From contig NC_084796.1 in the NCBI RefSeq assembly GCF_963169125.1, positions 84,837,888 to 84,901,887 on the forward strand: a DNA stretch of 64,000 nucleotides, given 5' to 3'. The translations under genes were made by a program, and so were the position numbers. The notes under the pieces are model-generated. The model had not been told where the DNA came from. It saw only the letters and a program-made list of their open reading frames with translations, and searched no databases. This DNA comes from Humulus lupulus (taxonomy: Eukaryota > Streptophyta > Magnoliopsida > Rosales > Cannabaceae). This document shows, one piece after another, positions 22,648-34,930 of the stretch (its first letter is position 1; every line of letters begins with the position of its first letter).

Positions 22648-24857
22648 GTTGAGGGCATAAATTTAAATATTTGTGATAAATTGTGAGACCACATCATTAT
22701 GTAGATATATTTGTATCTTGTGACTCAAGGCGATCCTAGTGAGCGGTTAAGCAGAAAAGTCATGGCGGGGATTTATACCTGGCTCGGGGTGAGTCTGGGG
22801 GTAATTCTGGGAATTTGGAAAATATATTAGAGATTATTTGATATTGAGGAATATAATTGGTGATTAGTTAGGTGTCGGGACGTAAGCAGTAAATATTAGA
22901 GACATTCGAGGAATTAGCAGGAATTAGGAGTAATGACCAAAATGCCCTTAGAATGGTTTAAAGGCTTAGGATTTATGGGAGGGAAAATTGGTTATTTGGT
23001 TTAAAATCACGGATAAGTATTACTCTGCTTTATTGGATTAGTGAAATGTGTAGATTATTTGAGAAACCTAAAGGAAAACAAAAGAGACAAAAGAAAAGAA
23101 GGAAGGAAAATCAGAACACCTAAGTTAACCCTTTCTCTCTCATTCAGTTCTGTCTTTTAGCACCATTTCTTGGTGGGCTTTTGAAGCTATGGTTCAAAGG
23201 AGGGTTAGGCCAAACCTTAGCACATGGATCCTTGGTAAAGCTAGGAGGTTCTACATGAAGTAAGTCTAATTGAGGTAAGCTTCAAGGCTATTTTTGAGTT
23301 TCTGGTTTTGTGTTGAAATAGATTTCTGAATTTAGTTTTGGATGGGAATTCTAGGGAATTAAGGTTGAGGTTCTGAGGAAGGAAAGCTAAGGAAGTGTGG
23401 AGGATAGCCTAAGGTGAAATTTCTCCATTGAAGGTAAGAAACTCTAGACTTGGTTACTTGAATTCTGAAGTTTTTGGTGTTTTGTTGAGTTTTTGAGTTT
23501 CAAGATCAATCATGTTTTGGGGTGCATGTGCTTAAGTTTTGTATGGTTGGGTCATATGGGGCGAGTTACAGATGATGGTAGGCTTGTTTTGGTATTTCAT
23601 TTAAGTTTGGAAGGATTTGGTAGAGGTTTGGATCGGGGAAAATCGATGGAAGAAAAAACAAGGTTTGGCTGTGTTGTGACTAGCACTGTAGCGCTAGCCT
23701 TTGGCCGCTACAGCGCTAGGCCTTGTGGTCAGAGAGCCTTTAGGCTCTGTTTGTCGCGCTATAGCACCCTCTTTATGGTGCTATAGCGCTACCCTGTTTC
23801 CAGAAGGGGGTGTTTGGGATATTTCTTAAGGTTTTTTCCTAGGGGCTCGGGGTTTGATTCCACCACCCCGTTTGGTGGAATTAGGGCTTCCCAAGGGCTC
23901 AGGATTTTTCCCGAGGCTAGGCTTTGGAATTGAAGTTTGGTGATGATTCTGATCTATGGCTGTGACTAGGTGTACGCTAAGGCTCAGAAGGGATCACGCT
24001 TGAGGGTCGGTTTCATTGATCAAAGCTAACGGAATCGAAGGTAAGAAAACTGCACCCGTTTATGTGATTGTATTGAGACTAAGAGCTCCCTATATCTGTT
24101 TGATGTCATAGATGATATTATTCCATGGGACATGTGATAAACGACCTAAGAGCTCCAGAATCAATATTTGCGCATAGGGCACGATTCGGCCACTGGTAGC
24201 TGAGGACAACTTGATATTCACTGGGCTCGGTTTAAGCAGGCCGGAGTAAGTGGGATAAATAGGGGGTGAGACCTAAGGGCGTCAACTCTAATTATTATAT
24301 GTGAATTGGTTGTTAATGATAAGTGATAAGCTTGGTATTCTGAATGCCTGATTATATGGATGTCTTGGACTATTGAGTATATGATTACACTATATGAATT
24401 ATCTGATTGTTTGATTGATGATTATGCTCTGTTATTGTGTTTTCTTGCTAGGCCTTGGCTCACGGGCGCTACGTGCTGTAGGTAAAGGAAAGGGTAAAGT
24501 GGACTAGTTCTGAGTGGGAGACTTTTGAAGCTGAATGTACATAGTCAGCAGATGGGTCACCACAGTTGAGGAGTGGTACAGGACGAGAAAGCACAAAAGT
24601 CTGTTTTGCCCTTAGAGTGGATAGTAGCAGCACCTATGACCTGAAATTTTGTAAACTGTCTTTTAAATGCTATTTCTTTTGGGATCCCATGTACTAAAAT
24701 GTTTAATTATATGAAATGTAACTTTTTTGACAAAAGTCTTTTAACCCTAGTTCAATTATAGTTTTAGTAACACGTTTCTAACTAAATGACTTGATTAACA
24801 AGTCTTGCACTTTTATAAATACACACTGTAACGGTCTTGGCTATCCATGGCGTTACA
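22648..24857 (+). repeat. 5'-truncated 5' LTR of element C
   Basis: The sequence CCCGTTGAGGGCATAAAT at 22646 corresponds to 37032 in the 3' LTR, and similarity continues to the end GGCGTTACA at 24857. The first 190 bp or so of the LTR are absent. Short AGCGCTA palindromes are clustered at 23682-23794. Confidence 0.9.
23682..23794. promoter_or_regulatory. Cluster of AGCGCTA palindromes in LTR C
   Basis: TAGCGCTAG (23689), CAGCGCTAGG (23711), CGCGCTATAGC (near 23755) and CTATAGCGCTACC (near 23781) fall within 110 bp. The 3' LTR copy (38085-38205) and both B LTRs (19515-19620, 43095-43205) keep the cluster in the same place. A regulatory role is inferred from symmetry and conserved position. 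Confidence 0.4.
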
Positions 24858-24860
24858 ACT

Positions 24861-24872
24861 TGGTATCAGAGC
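24861..24872 (+). promoter_or_regulatory. Primer binding site, element C
   Basis: TGGTATCAGAGC is a perfect initiator tRNA-Met primer site, three bases after the 5' LTR end. Confidence 0.92.
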
Positions 24873-25245
24873 GTCCTAGGTTTAAGGGTTCCTGAAGACT
24901 GGCTGGACATGTACATTCGCCGTTAAAGACAAGCTCGACTTAGGGTTTGGTAATTGTGCATACATGTTTATATGCTTAAATGATTAGAATGGAATATAAA
25001 CGCTGATATTTGTTTGATTAATAGGGAGCATGAGATACTGATAGGGCCTAGCCCTTGACTGTTGTTTGGTGATATTGAGGCATTCTTATTAGCATTGCTA
25101 TGTATGTGAGTGAATATTTCAATAAATTGTTATATCTTGATTGTTTGTGAATGTTTGGGTTCCAATGGTGGATCATGGAAGGATTATTACCCTGTCATCG
25201 TAGCCTGACCGCCGAGTCGTTGATTGCAGATTAAATTGCATAGCT

Positions 25246-27085
25246 ATGCGTCCAAGATAATCTGTACGACTTACCGGCAGTAGGTTTGAGGCAAGGGATG
25301 ATGACCATGGCTAGACCCCTCCGCCTGTCCCTGAGAACTGGCAGCAACTTTTGGCAGACATGCAAGCACAACTATAGAGATAGGATGAGCAGATCCGCAT
25401 TCTACGATAGCAGGCTCCATTAGGGAGGGTTGCCCCTATTGTTCCACCTGAAGTGGTACCAGTTGTACAGCCAGTGGAGGTTGGTAACAGATGGGAGCCG
25501 TTGTATGAGCGATTCAAGAAGCAGCAACCCCCAATTTTTGAGGGAGGACCTGATCCACTAAAGGCCGAGCAATGGATGATTATGATTACTACTATCCTGG
25601 ATTTCATGAGGGTAGAAGGACATGACAGAGTGGCCTGTGCCACATATATGCTTAGAGAGGATGCCCGTATCTGGTGGGAAGTAGCATCACAGACTAGAGA
25701 TGTTTCTTCTTTGACTTGGGAAGGGTTCAAAGATTTATTTAGTCAGAAATATTACAACGTTTCCATCAGGGAAGCAAAGGTTAATGAATTTGTGGGATTG
25801 GTTCAGGGCAGCATTACAGTTACAGAATATGCCATGAAGTTTGATAGACTTGTGAAGTTCGCACCAGATCTTGTGCCTACTGATGCAGCGAGACAAGATT
25901 GGTTTATCAGAGGACTAAATGCCATGATAGCCTGAGATGTGAGGATTACAACACTTCCTGGGGACAACTTATGCCCAGTCTGTGGAGAAGGCTCTTACTA
26001 CTGAGGAAGTAGAGAATGATATATGGAGAGAGAGTGCAGCAAGGCGGGAGGGCCACAAGGGGGTGCCTCCATACTCCGGGTCTGGTATGGGTGGAGGCCC
26101 CAGTGTACTAAAGAGGAAAACCCCTGATACTTCGACTACTCCTGGTTCTGATAGGAGGGGTCGGGGTACTCAGGGTGGCCGTCAGGGAGGCGATGATTCA
26201 TGGAGGAGCTATCCTGAGTGTACGAAGTGGAGAAGATACCATCAGGGTGAATGTTGGGCTAAGGCTTGTTGTGGGTGCGGGGTGGTAGGAAACCTCAAGA
26301 AGGACTGCCTAGCAATGAAGAAAGGAGATGAAAGGAAGGTGGACAGCTTGACTCCAGCTCGAGTGTTCACCCTGATGCGGGCGGAGGCCGAGGCTAGTCC
26401 CTCGGTAGTGACAAGTCAGCTTTCTAGCGCTGGCTCTCCTTTTACTGTATTGATTGATTCTGGTGGTACACATTCATTTGTTTCTAATAAGGTGATTGAT
26501 AGACTGTGTAGACCTAGTGAGTATTATACTTCAGGATTCGGGACTATTTTGCCTACAGGAGAACTGGTAGTTTCTAGTAGGTGGATTAGAGCACTGCCAG
26601 TGATGATTGATGGTAGGAAATTGTCAGTAGACATGATTGAGTTAGGTATGGAGGACTTTGACATGATTTTAGCCATGGATTGGCTGGTTAGATATGGAGC
26701 TACTATTGACTGCAGGAAGAAGATGGTGACGTTTGAGCCGGAGGGCGAGGATCCCTTTGTCTTTGTGGGAGCGGTGCATGGACCCCGCGTACCCAGGATT
26801 TTAGCACTGAGAGCCAAAAATTTATTACAGGGAGGATGTATAGGTTTTCTGGCTAGCGTGGTGGATACCACTAGGGTATTGCCAACAAGACCGGAGGAGA
26901 CCAGATTAGTTTGTCAGTTCTTGGATGTGTTTCCTGAGGACTTACCCGGATTTCCACCGCGTATGGAGATTGAGTTTGTTATTGAGTTGGCACCAGAGAC
27001 AAAGCCAGTGTCGAGGGCACCATATAGAATGGCACCGGCAGAACTGAAGGAGTTGAAGATACAACTACAGGAGCTTCTGGATTAA
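25246..27085 (+). pseudogene. gag-protease of element C
   Basis: The start is ATG 25246, with four stops in the first 60 codons or so. A 160-codon open gag core follows (PIFEGGPDPLKAEQWM, MLREDARIWWEVASQ, KFDRLVKFAPDLVPTD). A frameshift near 25955 leads to the next frame. The zinc-knuckle zone (CTKWRRYHQGECWAKACCGCGVV) has lost one Cys of the first finger and the His of the second. The protease keeps a catalytic Asp, but DSGATHS is changed to DSGGTHS (near 26455), and MDWLVRYGATID follows. It ends with the RT leader ([22 protein letters not shown]) at a TAA. Better preserved than the equivalent part of B, but still dead. Confidence 0.88.
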
Positions 27086-28636
27086 GGGTTCATCAGGCCT
27101 AGCTACTCGCCATGGGGTGCTCCAGTTTTGTTTGTGAAGAAGAAGGACAGGACTCTGAGAATGTGTATAGACTATAGGGAATTGAACAAGTTAACTGTCA
27201 AGAATAATTATTCGATCATCGGCAGGATAAGACGGTGTTCTCGAAGATTGATCTTCGATCTGGTTATCACTAGCTGAGGATCAAGGACGAGGACATACTA
27301 AAGACGGCCTTCCAAACAAGGTATGGGCACTATGAGTTTCTGGTCGTGTCGTTTGGTTTGACCAATGCCCCAGCAGCCTTCATGGATCTAATGAACAGGG
27401 TGTTCAAGGACTTTCTGGATCAGTTTGTTATCGTCTTCATTGATGACATCTTAGTGTACTCTAGATCAAAGGCATAGCACGAGTTTCATCTTCAACGGGT
27501 TCTACAGAGGTGAGAGAGCACCAATTGTACGCCAAATTTAAGAAATGTGAGTTTTGGTTACCAGAAGTGACATTCCTTGGACATATTATTGGTGCAGATG
27601 GGATTAAGGTGGATCCATCTAAGGTGGAGGCGGTTAGGGATTGGCCAAGGCTAAGGAACGCCTCGGAGGTTCAAAGTTTTCTTGATTGGACATGCGGTTT
27701 ATGGAAGGCTTCTCGAAGATAGCAGCACCGATGACAGAATTGACACGGAAGAATTTGAAGTTCGTCTGGTCAGAGAAGTGTTAGAACAGTTTCCAAGAAT
27801 TGAAGCGACGAATTATTACCACACCTGTGTTGAGTCTTCCTTCAGAGGAAGGGAAGTTTGTTGTCTACTATGATGCGGCGAGGTTGGGTTTAGGCTGTGT
27901 GTTGATGCAGAATGAGAATGTCATTGCTTATGCGTCACGACAGCTGAAGGAGTACCAGCAGCGGTATCCTACCCATGATTTGGAGTTAGCAGCGGTGGTG
28001 TTCGCACTGAAGGTTTGGAGACATTATTTATATGGGGAGAAGTGTGAAATATACACTGATCACAAGAGTTTGAAGTACTTCTCCAGGTAGAAGGACCTGA
28101 ACATGAGGCAAAGACGTTGGCTAGAGTTGGTAAAGGACTATGATTGTGATATTCTTTACCATTCAGGGAAAGCCAATGTAGTGGCGGATGTGTTGAGCTA
28201 GAGGGGCCCGGGTCAGTTGTATAGTTCCACCCTGATCTCGACATAGTAAGCTGATGAGATGGCTAGAGAAGGGATAGAATTTGGTGTGGGCCAGTTGGCC
28301 AATATTACTCTGCAGTCGACCCTACTAGAACGAATTAAGGAAGGTCAATTGGTAGACGCTTAGTTACAAGAGGTTAGGGAGAATGTCTTAGCGGGAGTAG
28401 CTAAGAACTATTATATTTATGAGGTTGGCTTGTTACGGTATTAGGGACGGATTTGTGTTCCAGCTGATGAGGGGATTAAATTAGAGATATTGGATGAGTC
28501 ACATAATACGCCATACTCACTTCATCCGGGTACCATGAAGATGTATCAGGATCTACGCACATTATATTGGTGGCCCGAGATGAAGAAGGATGTGGTGGAG
28601 TATGTAGCCAGATGTTTAACTTGTCAGCAGGTGAAG
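27086..28636 (+). pseudogene. RT-RNase H and integrase start of element C
   Basis: Visible RT motifs are [49 protein letters not shown] and [11 protein letters not shown] near 27430. A deletion near 27210-27225 removes the segment before DKTVFSK and shifts frame, and further indels occur near 27505 and 27690. RNase H is clear at 27840-28140 ([44 protein letters not shown]). The integrase HHCC module follows (HNTPYSLHPG..CLTCQQVK) and is cut at 28636 by CACTA element F. Several stops (28361, 28442) stand where B has CAA or CAG. Confidence 0.88.
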
Positions 28637-29300
28637 CACTACAAGAAAAAACAGTATTCCTAACACTTAAAAACTGCTAACCGGGAGTATTGATAACGCT
28701 TCTAAAAATGCTAACATAGCCCCTATTATTAAAAGTCCTGTCTTTTCTATAACAGTATTTGAATGTTATGTTCGATGTTATCTTAAACTATTCAATAACA
28801 CATTTTTAGTTGCTGTAATATTCAAATAATAACATTTAGTTAGAGTATTTTATTATAAATTTGGAGTTTAACGATTTGTTATGTTTATAATATATTTTTA
28901 AATCAAAACATATTAAAAGTCTAGTAATAAAATTTTGTTACTTTAGTGTGGATAATATATTTTAAATTTTATTTTGATAAGTATACTTATAAGGTTTTTT
29001 TTTAATTAAAAGATTTTCATTATTGTATTTTGATAAAAAAAATCAAAATTAATCATAAAATGTAATTCTCAATAGATTGATAAACTACAAGTATTACATT
29101 AAACAATAACTAATTCAATCCATGAATATGTCTACTTCATGAGATCTTAGTTCTAACTTAAATTTGAAAGCATAACATAATAAAGTTATATAATCTTGAA
29201 CATTTTTTACTTTAAAAATGAAAAACAGAAACATTACAAGATACACAAAAGTAAACCATGCATGAAACTTGCTCCATCCTTCAATTCATCATTCAACCAA
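28637..29300. other. 5' subterminal region of F, non-coding
   Basis: AT-rich DNA with repeats of a TGCTAAC word near the terminus (28675, 28709). Such subterminal motifs commonly bind CACTA transposases. No gene is seen. Confidence 0.5.
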
Positions 29301-29580
29301 GTACTTGCTGCTGAAGTTGTCTGTTGCCATCTGAAGCTCTCTAAATTGAAATCTCCTCAGGTTTCCAAGGCAAACTTCCTCATGATGTTGCTCTGAAATT
29401 TTTTAAAGCCTACAACTTAATCTCTTCTTCTTTTGTTTCTTTTTTAATGATATTGCTTAAAAATGAGTTAGGTATACTAACTGTTGATGTCAAAGAAAAT
29501 TTTCTGGTTGTGTTTGTACCTCCACCAAAGAAGGAAACCAAACCCAAGAATTAGTAGACAAATGCAGCCCAGGCTTGAAG
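29301..29580 (-). pseudogene. Captured NIK-type LRR receptor kinase exons (fragment)
   Basis: Two minus-strand exons are visible. The first (about 29580-29482) gives a membrane-spanning segment and its cytosolic edge: SLGCICLLILGFGFLLWWR then HNQKIFFDIN. A GT donor follows. The second (29392-29301), after a TTTCAG acceptor, gives QHHEEVCLGNLRRF then QFRELQMATDNFSSKYL. This is the transmembrane-juxtamembrane to kinase-start part of LRR-II receptor kinases (NIK/SERK-like), and the phase across the intron fits (A + AG). The kinase domain proper is absent. It lies downstream of, and on the same strand as, the captured casein kinase exons. Family assignment is from memory of the motif and is fairly firm. 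Confidence 0.75.
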
Positions 29581-29912
29581 CAAAAGACAAACAGATGAAA
29601 ATTAGAGAGATTAAGAAATCATTATCAGTCACAAACATGACCAAAGTATATCATGTTGTTAGAAAACTTATATAATGAACATATGAAGAACCAAGCTAGA
29701 GATTCAACGAAGATGAAGATAAAAATAGGAAGATAGAGGAAAAATATGAATAAAGTGAGAAAGGAGATTTCCGAAAAACAAAACAAAATCAAATAAATTC
29801 TAGTTACATACATAACTTTAGTACTCTAAACCCAATATGCTAATTCTTAAATTTGATTAATCTAATATGAAGCTCAAAGCAAGAATTATATGCCCAATAT
29901 TATCAAACTAAC

Positions 29913-30620
29913 CTAACATCTTCTTTTCACTGTTCTTGTCGTATATCTGTTTTTTCGTACGTGCTTTTAATCCCTGCCAAGGAAGACTAGTAAAGAAAAT
30001 AAGTAAATAATATGGTGAAACAAAGCAATGAAACAAAGGAAAATGGATTTCAGCATATCACATAAGTATCCAACCTTCCCCTCAAAAAATACATAAGCAC
30101 ATAACCAAGAGACTCCAAATCCTCTCTTCTGCTTTGCTCTGCATAAAGATTACATTCACAATTACATAAAGCCCAAAAGTCTCAAGAATTACAGGGAGAA
30201 ACAAATAACATATTCTCTAATTAGGAATTATAAATGGCTCACCAACTCCAAGGTGAGTGTTAACACTTGCATAACAAGTTGTTCCTGTGAGATTCTTGTT
30301 TTCCCTGAAGCAATAAATTAACATAATGATCAGAAATTTGAAGGTTCAAGCAAATTTGGATCCAAGAACACAAAATTGATAATGAGAAACACATAAGTAT
30401 CACCCTAATGTTTGCCCAAACCAATCTAAAAACTTGTTATTTAATATTAACATTTATAAGTTAAAACTTAGCACAGTGATAATCATTACACATGATATAA
30501 ACACCTTCCACTTTACTTAAGACCATAATATTTCTCAAATATCTGTTACCTGTATGGAATGTGCTTGTGCGTCTGAAGATCGCTATACTTTTTTGCAAGA
30601 CCATAGTCTATGATATATAC
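29913..30620 (-). pseudogene. Captured casein kinase I exons (four-exon fragment)
   Basis: Four minus-strand exons (30620-30550, 30304-30243, 30138-30075, 29986-29913; 71, 62, 64 and 74 nt) are bounded by AG acceptors and GT donors. They join in frame without a stop into about 90 residues of the casein kinase I catalytic core: [66 protein letters not shown], then [13 protein letters not shown]. This spans the DFG region (DYG here) through the CK1-specific segment after it. The usual TARYAS reads TTCYAS, and KAGTKK reads KARTKK. The ATP-binding and HRD parts and the C-terminus are missing, so it cannot be an active kinase. Introns are retained, so capture was at DNA level. Confidence 0.9.
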
Positions 30621-30914
30621 CTGCAATAAAGATTAAAAATAAAATTACAAAACAGTGTTAGGCTGTCCCAACATCAAACTATGAATTAATTATTCTAGCT
30701 TTGATAGATAGCATAACTAGGGTTTGGTGAAGCCACCATTAAACAACTAAACAACAGAAAAATAAAATAAAAAAACAACAACAAAATGGAACCCATGGCA
30801 CCCCAACCTAAATCATTTACTATAAATAAGAATTCAGGCATACAATGGAACCATGAAACACACAAATTTTACTAAAAGGAGCAAGAAAATTTCTTGAGCT
30901 TGTGAAACAGAAGT

Positions 30915-31510
30915 ACCAGAATAGAAGACAGACCCAGATATGTAAAGCTTCTTCACTGATGAAAAGACCACAAGCAGCAGCCAAAAGTAAATCCACCTAC
31001 AATGAGATTAAAGTGAGATTAACCCCATATTTCAAAAGCACAAAACTTAACCCAATTTTTCTTTTGGGGATACATAACCTGGAGCATATTCTGGCAGAGC
31101 TATTCTGTAACCAAAAGCTTTAAAGGTGAAGCCAACAGGTGCTATGGCCATTACTGAAGGAGATGAACTATCTGAAAGAAACTAAAATCCAAAAGATGAA
31201 CCAATAGCAGGCCGCTCCACCCCAATAGAGACAATTGAGACGATTGTGACGATTGCAGCTATGCCCAGTGCAATGGCTATTTTAGCCAGAAATGAAAATT
31301 CAAAATCAGTGCTAGCATCTTTCAAGTCTCCAAGGACAAGATCATACATCTGTATCCAAATTATAATCTACCATGTACCTAATTAATTATTCAGCAATGT
31401 ATACATATTGCACAAGCATAATATTATAACAAAAACAAAAGTAAGAGAAGATACCTCTTGCAAACTGTTGGAAATAAAGTTTCCTTCCAATTTAAAATCT
31501 AATGAAGCCA
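30915..31510 (-). pseudogene. Captured SNARE-associated-Golgi/DedA-like exons (probable)
   Basis: The minus-strand exon from about 31350 to 31079 reads MYDLVLGDLKDASTDFEF, a hydrophobic segment (IAIALGIAAIVTIVSIVSIG), then APVGFTFKAFGYRIALPEY, with one stop near 31180. A GT donor follows at 31078. After an acceptor at about 30997 the next piece reads WIYFWLL and, after a one-base shift, CGLFISEEALHIWV. An upstream exon-like piece (EGNFISNSLQE, about 31454-31510) precedes a GT donor. The combination of membrane segments and the APVG..GYRI..PEYAPG text fits plant SNARE-associated-Golgi/DedA-family proteins as I recall them. The assignment should be treated as probable, not certain. Frameshifts and a stop make it a pseudogene. 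Confidence 0.55.
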
Positions 31511-34500
31511 CTAAAATGAAATCAAAATTACATGCATTTTTATATGAGTATAGTTTAGAATTTTATTGAAAGAACTGTAATAATAGAAAACTTTAGAGGA
31601 AAAATCTGAAATTAGGCCTAAATAAACATTCCCACTACATCCAAATGTTAATAAAAACTTCTATCCATAACCCAAGCTTTTAGATAAAACTAGAAAATAA
31701 ATTAGATAAAATATAATTAAGTGTGAATACCTGTTGCCAATTTTTTCCTTTCTGTTTTATGTGCATCTTGTTGTTTTTTATGCTTTGTTTTCTATTTCTA
31801 TTGTTGCTTTTTCCATCTACTTAGAAAGACCAACAAGCCAAAAATGCCACAAAAGTCCAAGGCAGTATCCATATATATTCATCAAAATAAGAAAACATAA
31901 CAATACAAAGTCTGTCATAGAAGAAATAAGACCAACAAGCCAAAAATGCCACAAAAGATAATGACATACAGAACATGACAAATTTCTCACAGGCCCAAAC
32001 AACCAAACTCTGTGGCTCACTGAGGATTAACTACTCCAAATCCATGATTTAAAACACTTAGATTTAACACAAAAGAAGTAGCATGAAAGCAGAAATGAAA
32101 AATAACAGAGAAATTAAGAGAAGAAACACAACTAAAATTACTTGGTTCCAGTCACACAAAGCAATAGTACATACTAAAAAATTACAGGAGATTCTAATAA
32201 TGTACAGGAGACATGCTAAGTTGTTGTAAGATACATTTCTGCACAGATTTGGTCAATTCAAATTTGTATAAAAGAGTTCGTGTGAGTTTTTCTACAATCC
32301 AAAACACATGAAATAAGGATTACATCAGAACAAAGAAACTTCCAAAATTTCCAAATACCAAACTCTAACTAACTCATATGTTTAGGGGAAAATAAAAAGA
32401 AATCATTACTAGTTACTTTTTTACTGCTGTAAGATTTAAAATTAAAAATATATATAAGAAAATAAGATATTCAACCTTATAAGAAAGGAACCAAATCAAG
32501 AAAATCCTATCAAAACTAATAAGAAATTAAGATATATGGCATTTTTAGTTCATATAATTGCCTTCTCGAATGATAACACAGTAACTTGAGCAATATGATT
32601 TCATAGCTCAAATAAAATAGCAATTGTTTTTCCATAGTTAAGTGTCTCAATAGTTCAATAAAGCAATATTGCGCTCAAACAAAAGAATTTCCATGAAAGA
32701 ATTATAGAAATCAAGAAAATCCTAACAAAATCAAGAAAATCCTATCAAAACTAATAAGAAGTTAAGACATATGGAAATTATAGAAAAGGCCAAGAAGCAG
32801 TGATTTTTCCACAAACAAACAGATAAATTCTGAAGTAAAAGAGAGAAAAAACACTAGAATACAATCTACAATAGACATGAATTTTCAGCATAAATATTGC
32901 ACAAGCATATGCAATTAAAAAGTATTTAGTTGGAAGGGAATGTTAATATTTTACATAGATGGCACAAGCATATGCAATTAAAAAGTGCATGTGGCTATAA
33001 ATATTGCAATTATAAAGTACGGTTTATAAAAAAATATTACAATTCAATGATTTTAAAGTCAATTTGTGCTCCTTGCAAAATCAACAATTACAGCAAAATG
33101 TTTTCCTACTTTTTATAAACAAGGTCTTATCATTTTCCTCAATTTGTAGTTCCTATTTTTCATAAATTTTTATAGTAATTTTTATTCAAATTGAAAATAG
33201 AGAATTTAAGACCTCAAAAAATAAGAGTATAAAACATGTTAGTTTTTAGTACCAAGTAATGGCACAAATTTCAGGGTTGTTGTAACAAATGGTGCATGTT
33301 GTTGGTCTCAATTATAGTCCAATTTTTTTTTAATTTCCAACATCTGTGAACTGAGCACAAATATAGAATCCTAATAAATCTAATAACAGTAAAGGTGAGA
33401 CAAACTAAAAACAAATAGAGAGCCTTATTAAAAACCAAGATCCCAAAATGATAAATCAAGTATCAATTATTAGAATTTGATCATATTATACCTCATCAGT
33501 TACCAAGTAATGGATGTAACTAGCACTTGTTGTCCCTGGAAAACCCATTCATGAAACCTGAATCAGTGCATGCTGCATGGCAAAAAATTTGTTTCTTGCT
33601 CCCTACATTTTTAGAGAGGAATGATATAATGAGACAAGGCAACCATGGATTAGTATTTCAATAAAATCATCATGAGAAGCATAGACTAAACAAATGATTC
33701 TTTTCAACTGCCTCATCATAAATTTATTATAGTTATTACCAAAGTCATTGTTGACATAGCTGGAGCTCAAGACAATGGTCGCAAGAAGTGACATCTGGAA
33801 AGAAAAAAACCATCAACATTACAAAATTGACATAGTTGGCAATATAAGCACAATGAAAGAAACACATAATGAATTTTATTGACATCAATATGTCTCCTGA
33901 TTTTTGCTTCAACTTTAGTGAAAAATTGTTTAAATTATAAGAAACAAGAAAAACTGCTAAAGTTTTGTTCATTCATAATCTAATGATGTTGTTAACATGT
34001 TTAATATATCAAATTACAATGGCTGTGAACATCTTAATATAGAAATTTATCTCCTAAAACATGAATCATTGAAGACAAGCACATGTTGCAACATAGAAGG
34101 AAAAAAAATACACTATTATGGAAATCAATTATGGCTGCCATTAGATATTCCAATGCCAGAACAATCTAGGTCCTATCAGCCTGTATATTAAAAAAGAAAA
34201 ATATAAGCAGTAGTAATTTTTTTCCACAAAACAAACAATTAAATTACAAAATGAAAGAGAGAAAATCATATAGAAGAAGAGAATATTCATGAGTATTTTA
34301 ACATAAATAGATTAGAAAACTAAATATCTTTAAACCAGTATACAACCACAAACACTTAAGAAAATAAATTTTTTGACATTTATCTATATCACTCTCTTGG
34401 AGGCATTTCAACAAACGCATTATATGCAACCAAGAAAGCTTTATCATATGCATCATTCGAATTTCCAACATTTAACTTCAAAGGCCAAAAATCTATTCTC

Positions 34501-34930
34501 TTCCCCTGTTTTATAACAACATGAGGTTCTGACTAAAACACTTGAAAATTAACTTCTTCAAACCCAAAATATATCATATTCAAGTTCTAGAGATACCCTA
34601 TTCGGAAAATTATTGGAGACCTGAACTGAAAAAAAAATTAGCTTGAAGACCCAAAATATGCCATTTACTCAGTATATATTATGTGTTTTATCATGTAGTC
34701 AGCATATCAAAAATATCAAATTAAGTGCATATATAGTTGACATTTAAACACTCAAGAAACACTGGAAAATTAACTTTTTCAAACCCAAAATTTATCAACT
34801 TAATTGAAAACAAAAAATATTTTACATTTAATCACACAACAAAACTTCAATAATATCATAATCGAAGCATCATCAATAGTTCTAGAATCAAATAAAAAAA
34901 TACACATATAAATCCCAACGCAATATTTTT
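31511..34930 (-). other. Central part of F: unassigned exon-like pieces and repeats
   Basis: The region is mostly AT-rich and non-coding. Minus-strand pieces with plausible splice borders are MGFPGTTSASYIHYLVTDE (about 33550-33490) and MSLLATIVLSSSYVNNDFG (about 33794-33738). A third open piece, KQGKRIDFWPLKLNVG then KAFLVAYNAFVEMPPRE, lies at about 34520-34390. I cannot assign them to a family. Two internal direct repeats are visible: GACCAACAAGCCAAAAATGC at 31827 and 31930, and ATCAAGAAAATCCTATCAAA at about 32496 and 32730. Confidence 0.35.
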
